Assembly (NCBI GenBank): GCA_902537215.1
Contig: CACBAM010000001.1
Coordinates: 57,100-121,099 of the forward strand
Length of the DNA stretch: 64,000 nucleotides
Source: an uncultured Alphaproteobacteria bacterium
Lineage (GTDB): Bacteria > Pseudomonadota > Alphaproteobacteria > Rhodobacterales > Rhodobacteraceae
Direction: 5' to 3'
Positions 28,601 to 36,438 of this stretch are shown piece after piece. The translations under genes were made by a program, and so were the position numbers. Every line of letters begins with the position of its first letter. Position 1 is the first letter of the stretch. The notes under the pieces are model-generated. The model worked only from the letters and a program-made list of their open reading frames with translations. It did not search any database and had not been told where the DNA came from.

Positions 28601-31464
28601 GTTATAATATTGAAACATCAAATTATGGTACTCACCTTTTGGTAAATAATGTTGCCTTGGAAACAGGAGAATATGTTGGTGTTTATTCGGACATCACAGA
28701 GATAAAACAGCAGCAAAAAGAACTTGAAAGGTTGTATGATGGGATCGATAAAATGGGTGACCCAGTTATAATATGGGATTCCGAAAATGTTCTAGTATTT
28801 TGTAACGAAGCAGCAAAGCTAAGGAATAAAAATGAGTGGGATTATGATATAAAGCCTGGGGTTAGACGAGCGGATATGTTAAAGCATCTTCTTAAAAAAG
28901 GATTAACCATTCCCAATGGGCTAAGCGTAGAGGAACATATGGGAATACAAAAGGGCAGAATGCTAGAGCGAGAAGAGGGTATCACCGTCGAAACCAGAAT
29001 GGGTGAAACCACATTTATTTCAACTTCAAAGATGCTTGGTGATGGTGGTTTTATTCAAAATTTCACGGATATAACTCAGCAAAAAAATCATGAGGAGCAA
29101 ATAGCGCTCCAAAAGGAAAGATATTCTCGTGTTTTAGGAGACCTAAATTCAATTGTTTTTGACTCAAATTTAGAAACTAGAGAAGTAACTTATGAAGTAC
29201 CTGAAAACCTTAGCAGTGAGTGGGGTGATTTAGCTCAAGCTACTACCACAATTGAGGCAACCGAAGATTTCTATTCTTTTGTAAGAGAAGACTATAGAGA
29301 TGCTTATAAGAAGGCATTTAAAGAGCATGTTAAGGGCGAGACTGATGCTGTGAGGATAGAACATCTAAATAAAGCACAAGATGGGAGCGAAATTTGGTAT
29401 GAAACTAGAGCCAAAGCTGTCTTCGAGGAGGGAAGAGCAGTAAGAATAATTGGCTTGGTCGAGAATATTGATGCAAGAAAGGCGCTGGAACTTAAAGTAA
29501 AAAAAGCGCAACAGCAAGTTTATGATGCTATAAATAATATTGAAGGTGGAGTTATCCTTTGGAGTGAGGATGATAAGGTAATTTTAATAAATAGTTATAT
29601 GAAAAAATTGACTGGAGAAGATCTTGAAGAAGGGATTCACTATAGAGATCTAATTGCAATTTTTATTAAAAAGGGCATGTTACAGCTGGATGACCAGGAT
29701 CCAGAAGTATGGATTGAAGAACGCCTGAATGCAAGACGGAAAGTAACTGGATTTGAGGAACAGACAATGCCTCCAATGAAAAATGGACGCACATTTAAGA
29801 TGTCGGGTCGCAGACTCCCTGATAAAACTTTTATTCAGATCTTTACTGACGTGACTGATCTTAAAACAAGAGAGATTGAATTAGAGAGGATTGTCAACGA
29901 ACTAAATGCAGCAAAAGAGCAAGCAGATGGTGCAAATAAAGCAAAAAGTCAATTTTTGGCAAATATGAGTCATGAACTTAGGACGCCTCTAAATGCAGTA
30001 ATTGGCTTAACAGAGATGCTAAAAGAAGATGCTGAAGACGATGGCAATGACGAGTACTTAGAGCCTTTAGAGCGTATTCATGGTGCTAGTAAACATTTAC
30101 TTAATTTGATCAACGATGTTTTAGATTTATCTAAAATTGAGGCGGGAAAGGTTGAGCTTTATAATGAAAGCTTTTCGTTGCCTTCGTTACTTGAGGAAGT
30201 TGCAGATACTTCTAGAACTTTGGTGGAGCAAAAAAACAATAAATTATTGTTAAATATTGAGTCTGGCATCACTTTTATAAATGCAGATATTACGCGTACA
30301 AAACAAATCGTTCTGAATTTGATTTCTAATGCTGCTAAATTTTGTGAGAATGGAAATATATCTATTAATGTTAAATCTAAAAAAAGTACTAAAAAGAGAC
30401 TCATTCAGATCGATGTCCAAGACTCCGGTATTGGTATGACACAAGAGCAAATTGATAAATTGTTTCATGCTTTTACTCAAGCCGATGCTTCTACCACTAG
30501 AAAGTATGGAGGAACTGGTCTAGGTCTTACCATCGTACAGAATCTCGCAAGGTTGATGGGTGGAGATGTTTCGGTAAAAAGCGAATTAGGTAAGGGTACA
30601 ACGTTCATCGTTACAATTCAGGATATTGAAGTCGAGAAAACCTCTGGTGTTGATGCCGAGGATCTAGAGAGCCTTAACCGGCAGACGGCTTTAATATCTA
30701 AGAAAGACGGAAAAAGCACAATTTTGGTAATAGATGATGATCCAACAATCAGAGACCTGATGACAAGGCACTTGGAAAAGAATAATTTTAGTGTGCTTCA
30801 AGCTCTTGATGGAGCTCAGGGCATTAAAATGGCGAGGGAATACAGGCCCGATGCGATTACCTTGGATATTTTAATGCCTGAAATGGATGGATGGTCCGTA
30901 TTACGAACGTTGAAAGCGGATAAGGAAGTTTCTCATATACCTGTTGTGATGGCTTCTATAATTGATGAAAAGAAGAAAGGATTTTCTCTAGGGGCAGCTG
31001 ACTACCTATCCAAGCCAGTGGAAAGAGACAGATTAATAGGTTCTATAAGTAAATTGCTCGGCAGTAAATCTGGAAAAGTAATTTTGATTGTAGAAGACAA
31101 TGAAGATTTGAGGTTTACTGTAAAGGAAGCGCTTACTAGTGCAGACAATATAGTTTTGGAAGCGGGTAACGGAAAAGAGGCTCTGGATGTATTAAACGAT
31201 AAGACGAACCAAAGCCCGGACCTAATTTTACTTGATTTAATGATGCCTAAAATGAATGGGTTTGAGTTCTTGGAAGCCTATCGCACTCAATTTGAAAAAC
31301 AGGTTCCAGTAATTGTAATTACAGGAGCCGATTTAGATGAAAATGACAAAAAGTTCTTGTCTTCAGAGACTAGCAGAGTTTTAGAAAAGTCTTCTATGAG
31401 TGACACTGGAATAGCTGATCATTTAGTAAAAACAATTGAATCCGTTGCAGGAGTAGGCAAATGA
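25648..31464 (+). CDS. Giant soluble hybrid histidine kinase with ~11 PAS units and two receivers
   Basis: A 1938-residue sensor kinase with no transmembrane helix, so cytoplasmic. About eleven PAS units start near residues 10, 139, 265, 391, 519, 647, 777, 906, 1032, 1165 and 1294. All but the one at ~1165 (PAS_3-like) match PAS_7, opening with patterns such as IDQMPDGIAFWD followed by LIYANK. Then come HisKA (NMSHELRTPLN, phospho-His1442), an HATPase with N, G1, F and G2 boxes (NLISNAAKF, DSGIGM, FTQAD, GGTGLGL), receiver 1 (~1691-1800, LDILMPEMDG) and receiver 2 (~1811-1930, LDLMMPKMNG). Receiver 2 keeps the switch lysine but not the following proline. The stop overlaps the next receiver gene by four bases. 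What the PAS domains sense is unknown. Confidence 0.93.
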   Translation: MDNSDAILAMMDAFDNGGQGLAIWDPKDNLTSFNINYKKIFSSNMHFSPEVGLNFGKAYTDAAKNPKFTLDPENTKQRIAQREQARLDKRPIESEYEVEPGKWLHVKETASNDGHMITVLTDVTARKTREIMQSKLADAIDAIPSHVMFWDEKEKLVKANKLAVKENLEYDVELREGMSYAEFLSSQFEKGVYSTPPDFSIKKLVKKRLDERKELTSKSRKVHYKNGRTLIRTENKLDQGGILTILNDVTELEQIEAKEKLLSSSLENMSYAVALWDKDNKLVRFNEALRRNNEKFGMKTEVGISFEDALERQVKGSFYNIAESDKKDWINKGLKYWKNLKGEHTVTYQHPNGQHSMVTDKRLDDGGTLQIISDVTYLKKQEKELIRLREGIDQMPDGIAFWDNEEQLIYANKSMQDWQNNVGFEMQPGAKKKDLVSNLISKKIIRTEKSASELEEYFKSVKVSGAQRSKSTDIQFFLGDQLQTTAVTEIELKNGDSIQRFSDVSRDRKREAEIKRVYDALENFPTGAMLWDKEHKLIFANRAAREIQENNGLKMSVGISRIDMVKNSIKNNIFALPNDIKTVEKYVEYSVQMMRENEQGFVFSFSNEKNAFLGTNMLLETGDYIQIYNDITEIKQKEGELTRLRDGIDQMQSGVAFWNSDDELIYANKVVRDFQEAIDFKMEPGIKRIDMVRNSMKKGSTKYEFDNAEQQHNDYIRKMDEAGSTGISYEVEMEVDGERGFMLSTGFRLDTGDWIQTFNNITDIKNKDLELNRLRESVDQMPDGLMVWGKEGKLVYANKIVRDVQAAIGFDIKPGVNRLDMLKNNVEKGLSDYGMSVEEYQKQFLSKLNDAGDAGISSELKMQFEGEESSFISTAFKLKNGDWIQTLKNISDIKKREEELKRVTDAIEIIPNGIVIWDSKHSLTFFNKFAAKIMEEWGCPLKLGLTRKELVNKLISSGIINLPAGQNVDSYIENSLSAMKDSENGYNIETSNYGTHLLVNNVALETGEYVGVYSDITEIKQQQKELERLYDGIDKMGDPVIIWDSENVLVFCNEAAKLRNKNEWDYDIKPGVRRADMLKHLLKKGLTIPNGLSVEEHMGIQKGRMLEREEGITVETRMGETTFISTSKMLGDGGFIQNFTDITQQKNHEEQIALQKERYSRVLGDLNSIVFDSNLETREVTYEVPENLSSEWGDLAQATTTIEATEDFYSFVREDYRDAYKKAFKEHVKGETDAVRIEHLNKAQDGSEIWYETRAKAVFEEGRAVRIIGLVENIDARKALELKVKKAQQQVYDAINNIEGGVILWSEDDKVILINSYMKKLTGEDLEEGIHYRDLIAIFIKKGMLQLDDQDPEVWIEERLNARRKVTGFEEQTMPPMKNGRTFKMSGRRLPDKTFIQIFTDVTDLKTREIELERIVNELNAAKEQADGANKAKSQFLANMSHELRTPLNAVIGLTEMLKEDAEDDGNDEYLEPLERIHGASKHLLNLINDVLDLSKIEAGKVELYNESFSLPSLLEEVADTSRTLVEQKNNKLLLNIESGITFINADITRTKQIVLNLISNAAKFCENGNISINVKSKKSTKKRLIQIDVQDSGIGMTQEQIDKLFHAFTQADASTTRKYGGTGLGLTIVQNLARLMGGDVSVKSELGKGTTFIVTIQDIEVEKTSGVDAEDLESLNRQTALISKKDGKSTILVIDDDPTIRDLMTRHLEKNNFSVLQALDGAQGIKMAREYRPDAITLDILMPEMDGWSVLRTLKADKEVSHIPVVMASIIDEKKKGFSLGAADYLSKPVERDRLIGSISKLLGSKSGKVILIVEDNEDLRFTVKEALTSADNIVLEAGNGKEALDVLNDKTNQSPDLILLDLMMPKMNGFEFLEAYRTQFEKQVPVIVITGADLDENDKKFLSSETSRVLEKSSMSDTGIADHLVKTIESVAGVGK
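25675..29900 (+). repeat. Tandem ~128-codon PAS-unit array inside the kinase gene
   Basis: Unit starts lie near nucleotides 25675, 26062, 26442, 26818, 27204, 27586, 27976, 28363, 28741, 29140 and 29527, a regular spacing of about 375-400 bases. The units beginning near 26818, 27586 and 27976 are most alike, with (I/V)DQM, then a Trp-containing strand, then YANK. This suggests repeated internal duplication, alternating with a second type whose opening is ALENFP or IEIIPN. Confidence 0.8.
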
Positions 31465-31832
31465 CAAAAATCCTATACGTAGAGGATAATCCTGATAATG
31501 TTTATATGCTTACTCGAAGGCTCAAGAAAAAAGGTTTTGAGCTAATAATCGCTGGAGACGGTCAGGAGGGAATCGATAAAGCTATAGAAGAGAATCCAGA
31601 CCTTATTTTAATGGACTTAAGTTTGCCAACTATGGATGGTTGGACTGCTACTGCCAAAATTAAGGAGATTGAAGAGGTGAAAGATATTCCGATTATAGCG
31701 CTATCTGCTCATGCCATGCCTGAACACCGCGATCGAGCTCTTAAAGCTGGATGCAGTGACTATGATACAAAGCCAGTGGATATTAAAAGGCTTCTTAGCA
31801 AAATTGGCCAATATATAGAGTTACCGGGATAA
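31461..31832 (+). CDS. Single-domain response regulator (DivK-like)
   Basis: A 123-residue stand-alone receiver. VEDNPDN forms the acidic pocket, LILMDLSLPTMDG holds the phospho-acceptor Asp, IALSAHAM the switch Ser, and DTKPVD the conserved lysine. With no output domain it should act by protein contact or as a phosphate shuttle, as DivK does. Its ATG overlaps the kinase stop (ATGA), and the receiver-cyclase gene follows at once, so the three probably form one pathway. Confidence 0.93.
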   Translation: MTKILYVEDNPDNVYMLTRRLKKKGFELIIAGDGQEGIDKAIEENPDLILMDLSLPTMDGWTATAKIKEIEEVKDIPIIALSAHAMPEHRDRALKAGCSDYDTKPVDIKRLLSKIGQYIELPG

Positions 31833-31833
31833 A

Positions 31834-32883
31834 ATGAATTCTCACAATCAAAAAATACTTATTGTTGATGATATTGAAGATAATAGATTTACACTCGAAA
31901 GGAGGTTATCTAGAAACGGCTACACCGCCATAAGCCAAGCTGACTGTGGGAAAAAGGCTCTTGAATTAGTGAAAGAAGAACGCTTTGACCTGATACTACT
32001 CGACTTGATGATGCCGGATATTAGTGGTCTCGATGTGTTGAAAACACTAAAAGCTGATCCTAAGAATAGAAGTATACCTGTTGTAATGGTTACAGCGGCA
32101 GATGAGATAGAGACAACGGCAGATTGTATTAGTAATGGTGCTGAGGATTATATAACAAAACCAATTAATGCTACCTTGCTAAAAGCAAGAGTTTCTGCTT
32201 GTCTGGAAAAGAAAAGGTTCAGAGATAGTGAGGAGCACTATTTAAGCAAAGTTGAAGCCGATAAAAAAAGGTCACAATCATTCTTAAGGCAGATATTGCC
32301 AGAAAAAATAGCTGAAGAACTTAACTCATCGGGACTAGTTAGACCAAGAAAATATGAAGACATAGCAATACTTGTTTGTGATTTAGTTGGTTTCACGGCT
32401 TTTTGCGAGTCTAATCCTCCTGAAAATGTGGTAGAAAATCTTCAAGAGATTTTTGAAAAGTTTGAAAGTGAAATCGAAAGATTTGGACTTGAAAAAATTA
32501 AAACTGTAGGTGATGCCATACTGGCGACTGGAGGGTTAACCAGAAGTTTAGAAAACCAAGTGCTTTCAGCATCAAAATGTGCAATAAATTTGAAAAAGAT
32601 AGCGATTGAGTCGGACCCTAATTGGGCAATCCACATCGGTATTCATTCCGGACCACTCGTGGCAGGGCTAATAGGTAAGAAGAGTTTTCAGTTTGATGTT
32701 CTAGGTGGGAACGTAAATACAGCGTTTAATATATGTGATAGAACGGAACCTAATGAGATTTTGATCTCTAATGAGGCTTGGATGTCGGTAAGAAGCGAAG
32801 TTGAGGTCCAATCAAAAGGATTAATGAAGCTCAAGAGTGATAACCAGATAGAGGTTTTAGAACTTCTCAGTATAAATAATTAA
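31834..32883 (+). CDS. Receiver domain fused to a class III nucleotide cyclase domain
   Basis: A 349-residue response regulator. Residues 1-125 are a receiver (VDD at 11-13, phospho-Asp57, Lys109). A helical, charged linker (~128-160) precedes the cyclase domain. Metal aspartates are in VCDLVGFT (Asp183) and KTVGDA (Asp227). The purine-specifying pair Lys223/Asp288 points to ATP, and Asn295 is kept. The arginine expected four residues after that asparagine, which stabilises the transition state, is Asn299 instead. Phosphorylation by the upstream kinase would be expected to control dimerisation. Whether it makes cAMP is uncertain because of the missing Arg. Confidence 0.92.
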   Translation: MNSHNQKILIVDDIEDNRFTLERRLSRNGYTAISQADCGKKALELVKEERFDLILLDLMMPDISGLDVLKTLKADPKNRSIPVVMVTAADEIETTADCISNGAEDYITKPINATLLKARVSACLEKKRFRDSEEHYLSKVEADKKRSQSFLRQILPEKIAEELNSSGLVRPRKYEDIAILVCDLVGFTAFCESNPPENVVENLQEIFEKFESEIERFGLEKIKTVGDAILATGGLTRSLENQVLSASKCAINLKKIAIESDPNWAIHIGIHSGPLVAGLIGKKSFQFDVLGGNVNTAFNICDRTEPNEILISNEAWMSVRSEVEVQSKGLMKLKSDNQIEVLELLSINN

Positions 32884-32894
32884 AGGAGATGAAC

Positions 32895-33203
32895 ATGGCG
32901 GTATCAATGCAAGTGGCTTATCCGATCAATGATGATACAAACTTCGACCTCGACTACTATATAAAAGATCATTTGGCTATTATTAAGGATAACTGGTCAG
33001 AGCATATACAGCAAATGATTGTTACAAAAGGAACGTCAGGAGGAAAGGATGTCCCTTCCCCCTATTATGCAATTGCGACTGTAATTTTTGAAAACATTGA
33101 AGAAATGAGAGCTGCAATGAAAAAGGGAGGCCCAGTATTCAAAGATATAGGCAATTACTACAATACCAATCCAATAATGATGCTGGGTGAAGTTGTTGGA
33201 TAG
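32895..33203 (+). CDS. EthD-family protein
   Basis: A 102-residue ferredoxin-like alpha/beta barrel protein of the EthD family, small dimeric proteins of unclear enzymology tied to ether or other degradation pathways. The family pattern is a tyrosine-rich YYIKDHL near the start and a YYNTNPIMMLGEVV end. ATG 32895 is chosen since AAAGGAG (32882-32888) is spaced six bases from it; ATG 32889 would touch the ribosome-binding site. It lies 11 bases after the receiver-cyclase stop and may share the transcript. Confidence 0.8.
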   Translation: MAVSMQVAYPINDDTNFDLDYYIKDHLAIIKDNWSEHIQQMIVTKGTSGGKDVPSPYYAIATVIFENIEEMRAAMKKGGPVFKDIGNYYNTNPIMMLGEVVG

Positions 33204-33241
33204 TATGCTATTATTTTCTTAACTGAGCTCTCTATCTAATG

Positions 33242-33472
33242 TTAAATGTTGATCTTGTAGATACTCTTTAAAGCTTTCGCTTTTATCTCGCCTCTGCTGA
33301 GACCTAAGTCGGCTAAGTCTCTGTTCGACATCTTTTCGAGCTCTCTAAGGGTCTTTAAATATTCTCTTCTTTTTTTAACTCTGTCTAATGTTGCAAAGTA
33401 CATTCCAATGAATATTTGGCTTACCTTTTCCATAAACGTGAGATTGGTTGTTGTTATTTTTGTTACCGCCAT
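33242..33472 (-). CDS. DUF1127 small protein
   Basis: A 76-residue basic protein ending in the DUF1127 arginine-rich domain (LRELEKMSNRDLADLGLSRGEI). Such proteins are abundant in alphaproteobacteria and have been linked to RNA turnover and to phosphate or carbon metabolism. ATG 33472 is preferred over 33484 because GGAGG lies five bases upstream of it. It is divergent from the methyltransferase gene; the gap holds a short inverted repeat (GTTTAG at 33533, CTAAAC at 33541). Confidence 0.9.
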   Translation of the reverse strand: MAVTKITTTNLTFMEKVSQIFIGMYFATLDRVKKRREYLKTLRELEKMSNRDLADLGLSRGEIKAKALKSIYKINI

Positions 33473-33659
33473 CTTGGCCTCCATAATTAGTTTAATTTTG
33501 AACTATTTTTAAGACAAGACAATACCTATTTAGTTTAGAGCTAAACCACAATTGATATTTTTAGTAATCGGCTATCGAATAAATGCATACCCAAAGTTAA
33601 ATAGTGAAATAGTCAATCAGAATGCTAATATTTTTAAAAAACCAAAATATGGGAAGTAA

Positions 33660-34457
33660 ATGACTAATATTGAAGAACTGAAAGAAAAAGCAAAAGTAGG
33701 ATGGGCATCATTCATATCTTTTGAGGCGTTAACTAGTACGGCAGCACCGAAGCTTGTACAATTCAGTGGCGCAACAGGAGGAATGAGGCTATTGGATGTA
33801 GCCTGTGGTACGGGAGTAGTTGCTTTGACAGCATCAAGACAGGGAATGGAGGTTGAGGGTATCGATCTGACTCCAGAGCTAATCAATAGGGCAAACGAAA
33901 ATTCAAAAATAATGGGACTTAAGGCAAAATTTGTTGAGGGTGATGCAGAGTTCCTACCCTATAAAGAAAATTATTTTGATATTATACTAAGCCAATATGG
34001 CCATATGTTTGCTCCAAGACCGTCGATTGTTGTAAAAGAATTGGCAAGAGTGCTGAAACCTGGGGGCATCTTGGCGTTTTCTACATGGCCAAAGGAGTTG
34101 TTTATGGGTAAATTTTTTAAACTTATTGAAAGTTTTTCGCAACCTCTTTCACCTGAAGTTTCTTCTCCAGTTTTATGGGGAGATATGGCAGTCATAGAGG
34201 ACAGGTTAAAAGATCATTTTGATCAGATTGAATTTGGAAGAGATACTATGTTTGCACCAACTATGAGCCCAGCACATATGCTCAAATTATTCGAAAAAAA
34301 TGCTGGTCCTTTAGCTAATCTGGTAAAAGGCCTAGCTGATGATCCAACTAAATTAAGCGATCTCCGCAATGCAGCGCTGGTATTAATTGAAAAGTTTTTT
34401 TCGAACAATTTTCTTAGGCAAGATTTTTTAATGACGAGATGCGTAAAGAAGACCTAG
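33660..34457 (+). CDS. Class I SAM-dependent methyltransferase
   Basis: A 265-residue methyltransferase. LDVACGTGVVAL is motif I, EGIDLTPELI motif II, and GDAEFLPY plus LKPGGILAFSTWP the later motifs. The C-terminus FLRQDFLMTRC looks like the true family end, so the gene is probably intact. The substrate is unknown; UbiE/ArsM-like small-molecule methyltransferases share this layout. It is convergent with the second importer operon, 16 bases away. Confidence 0.87.
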   Translation: MTNIEELKEKAKVGWASFISFEALTSTAAPKLVQFSGATGGMRLLDVACGTGVVALTASRQGMEVEGIDLTPELINRANENSKIMGLKAKFVEGDAEFLPYKENYFDIILSQYGHMFAPRPSIVVKELARVLKPGGILAFSTWPKELFMGKFFKLIESFSQPLSPEVSSPVLWGDMAVIEDRLKDHFDQIEFGRDTMFAPTMSPAHMLKLFEKNAGPLANLVKGLADDPTKLSDLRNAALVLIEKFFSNNFLRQDFLMTRCVKKT

Positions 34458-34473
34458 ATGTTTCTGAAAAAAA

Positions 34474-35379
34474 TCATCTCTTTCTCATTCTAGGGTCGAG
34501 TGCATCTCTAAGTCCATCACCAAGATAATTGATACTTAACACTGTTAGTGATATTGCGAGGCCTGGCCAAAAAACTCTCTCTGGAAACTGTTGTAAGTAA
34601 TCAACAGCATCATTTAATAGGCGACCCCATGTTGGAAAGTCAGGAGGGAATCCTAAGCCTAAAAAGGACAGAGCGCTTTCCGTTATAATACCATTAGCGA
34701 TGCCGAGGGTCGCAGAAACCATTATAGGGGATAAGACGTTTGGCATTATATGCCTTAAAATAATAAAAGTATCTGAAGTACCACTTGCTTTTGCGGCAAG
34801 GACAAACTCCCTTTCTTTAAGTGCTAGAACATCAGCACGCACAATTCTGGCGGTAGGCATCCAGCTAGTGATTCCAATAGAAACCACAATCAATACAAAC
34901 ATGCCCCTTTCTGGTCCATATGCCTCGCTGAGAGGTTCTCTGAATAAAAGCATCATTACCAGAAGCAATGGAAGTAGAGGTAAAGACAGAAATAAATCCG
35001 TAAATCTCATAAGAACTCCATCCAGTCTTTTATAGAAACCAGCAGTCACCCCTATAAAACTTCCAAAAAATAATGACAATGCCATCGCTGCTAATCCAAC
35101 CGCAATCGATGTACGTCCTCCTGCCATCATCCTTGCCAAGGTATCTCTTCCTAACTGGTCAGTTCCAAAGGGATGCAATAGACTTGGACCTTGGTTCCGA
35201 GATCGAATATCAATTTGATTTGCATCAAACGGCCATATAAATGGTCCTACCATTACCAGTAAAACAATGGAAAAGAAAATTATTGCACCCAAAAGAGCGC
35301 CTTTATGGCTCTTGAACTGATCCCAAACATCTTTGATTTTGCTACGTGGCTTTGCATTAATATTGAGATTATCAGTCAT
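34474..35379 (-). CDS. ABC transporter permease, OppC type (second importer)
   Basis: A 301-residue permease. LLHPFGTDQLGRDTLARMMAGGRTS is the OppC hallmark region, REFVLAAKASGTSDTFIILRH the EAA loop, and ALSFLGLGFPPDFPTWG the C-terminal signature. I prefer ATG 35379 over 35406 because AAGGA lies six bases upstream of it. The start overlaps the stop of the OppB-type gene by eight bases. Confidence 0.92.
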   Translation of the reverse strand: MTDNLNINAKPRSKIKDVWDQFKSHKGALLGAIIFFSIVLLVMVGPFIWPFDANQIDIRSRNQGPSLLHPFGTDQLGRDTLARMMAGGRTSIAVGLAAMALSLFFGSFIGVTAGFYKRLDGVLMRFTDLFLSLPLLPLLLVMMLLFREPLSEAYGPERGMFVLIVVSIGITSWMPTARIVRADVLALKEREFVLAAKASGTSDTFIILRHIMPNVLSPIMVSATLGIANGIITESALSFLGLGFPPDFPTWGRLLNDAVDYLQQFPERVFWPGLAISLTVLSINYLGDGLRDALDPRMRKR

Positions 35380-36379
35380 AGCGTATCCTTGGATCAAGTA
35401 TTCCATAAATTATGTCGGCTAATAAGTTAAATAGTACTATCAATACAGCAAACATAAATGTAATCGTTTGTACAGTTGGTAGGTCGTTAGCATAAATTGC
35501 TCCAATTAATTGCTGACCGATCCCATTTACCTTAAATACCTGCTCCGTAATTATTGCACCCCCAAAGATTGCGGGAACGTTTAAAGCGATCACTGTAATG
35601 ACAGGGATCATTGAATTTCTTAATACATGTATCATTACCACGGTCCACTCACTTAAACCCTTTGCTCTCGCGGTTCTAACATAATCTTGGTTTAAATTAT
35701 CAAGCATTGTTGCTCGCATAAATCTATTTATCATGGCCGTTGTTTGAAGTGCTAAAACCATAACTGGCATGACCATTTGCTTTAGTTGGATCTTAAAAGT
35801 TTCCCAATCGACTACTGTGTGTGTGGTATCATAAATCGATGGTAACCATCCTAATTGCACTGAAAAAATTACGATCACAAATACTCCAGTGAAAAATGGT
35901 GGGACTGAGTACCCTATCATAGTGACAAAGGTACCAACCTGATCAAAAACTGAGTATTGTTTATAAGCAGAATAAATACCGATCGGAATAGCTATCAAAA
36001 TACCTACTACATAAGACATACCCACAACCCAAAGCGTTTGGGGCATTCTTTGAACAATTATATCCATTACGGGACTTCTTGTTTGCCAGCTTATTACTCG
36101 TAATTTGCCCTCAGAGAAACTTGTGTTAAACATATAATCGATAAAGACTTGTGGCTCTATCCAGAAGAGCTGTATTAACCATTTCAAAAATTGGACATAT
36201 AAAGGTTGCCCTAAACCGAGAGCCTCTCTCATCTTTTGTTTGACTTCTGGTGGAACTGTCAACGGTACTTGAGCCATTGGATCGTTTGGCGCAAGATTTA
36301 ATAAAAGAAAAATGACCAAGCTAATAAAAATTAGAGTAGGTATTGAAATCAATAAGCGTCGAGCGATGTAGGTAAGCAT
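35372..36379 (-). CDS. ABC transporter permease, OppB type (second importer)
   Basis: A 335-residue permease with the opening IARRLLISIPTLIFISLVIF and LLNLAPNDPM, an EAA loop (DYVRTARAKGLSEWTVV), and about six transmembrane segments. A longer periplasmic loop (~residues 75-105) includes FIDYMFNTSFSEGKL, common in OppB relatives of 330-340 residues. It lies 59 bases after the binding-protein gene with a strong stem-loop in between. Confidence 0.92.
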   Translation of the reverse strand: MLTYIARRLLISIPTLIFISLVIFLLLNLAPNDPMAQVPLTVPPEVKQKMREALGLGQPLYVQFLKWLIQLFWIEPQVFIDYMFNTSFSEGKLRVISWQTRSPVMDIIVQRMPQTLWVVGMSYVVGILIAIPIGIYSAYKQYSVFDQVGTFVTMIGYSVPPFFTGVFVIVIFSVQLGWLPSIYDTTHTVVDWETFKIQLKQMVMPVMVLALQTTAMINRFMRATMLDNLNQDYVRTARAKGLSEWTVVMIHVLRNSMIPVITVIALNVPAIFGGAIITEQVFKVNGIGQQLIGAIYANDLPTVQTITFMFAVLIVLFNLLADIIYGILDPRIRYD

Positions 36380-36404
36380 CTAAAGGGCTATAAAAATTAA
36401 AAGG

Positions 36405-36430
36405 AGGCGCAACTAGTTAAAGTTGCGCCT
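36405..36430 (-). promoter_or_regulatory. Intercistronic stem-loop between second binding protein and permease
   Basis: A perfect 10-bp stem: AGGCGCAACT (36405-36414) and AGTTGCGCCT (36421-36430), 6-base loop. On the transcribed minus strand it is followed by CCTTTTAATTTTTA. It is either a leaky terminator or a 3'-protecting hairpin that lets the binding protein exceed the permeases. Confidence 0.75.
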
Positions 36431-36438
36431 TTCATAGA

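Noticed and set aside
25648..31464. Several genes misassembled into one giant frame
   Set aside because: The regular PAS spacing and continuous kinase core argue for a single natural protein.
34380..34457. Possible frameshift at the end of the methyltransferase gene
   Set aside because: The ending FLRQDFLMTRC resembles the normal C-terminus of the family, so the gene looks intact.
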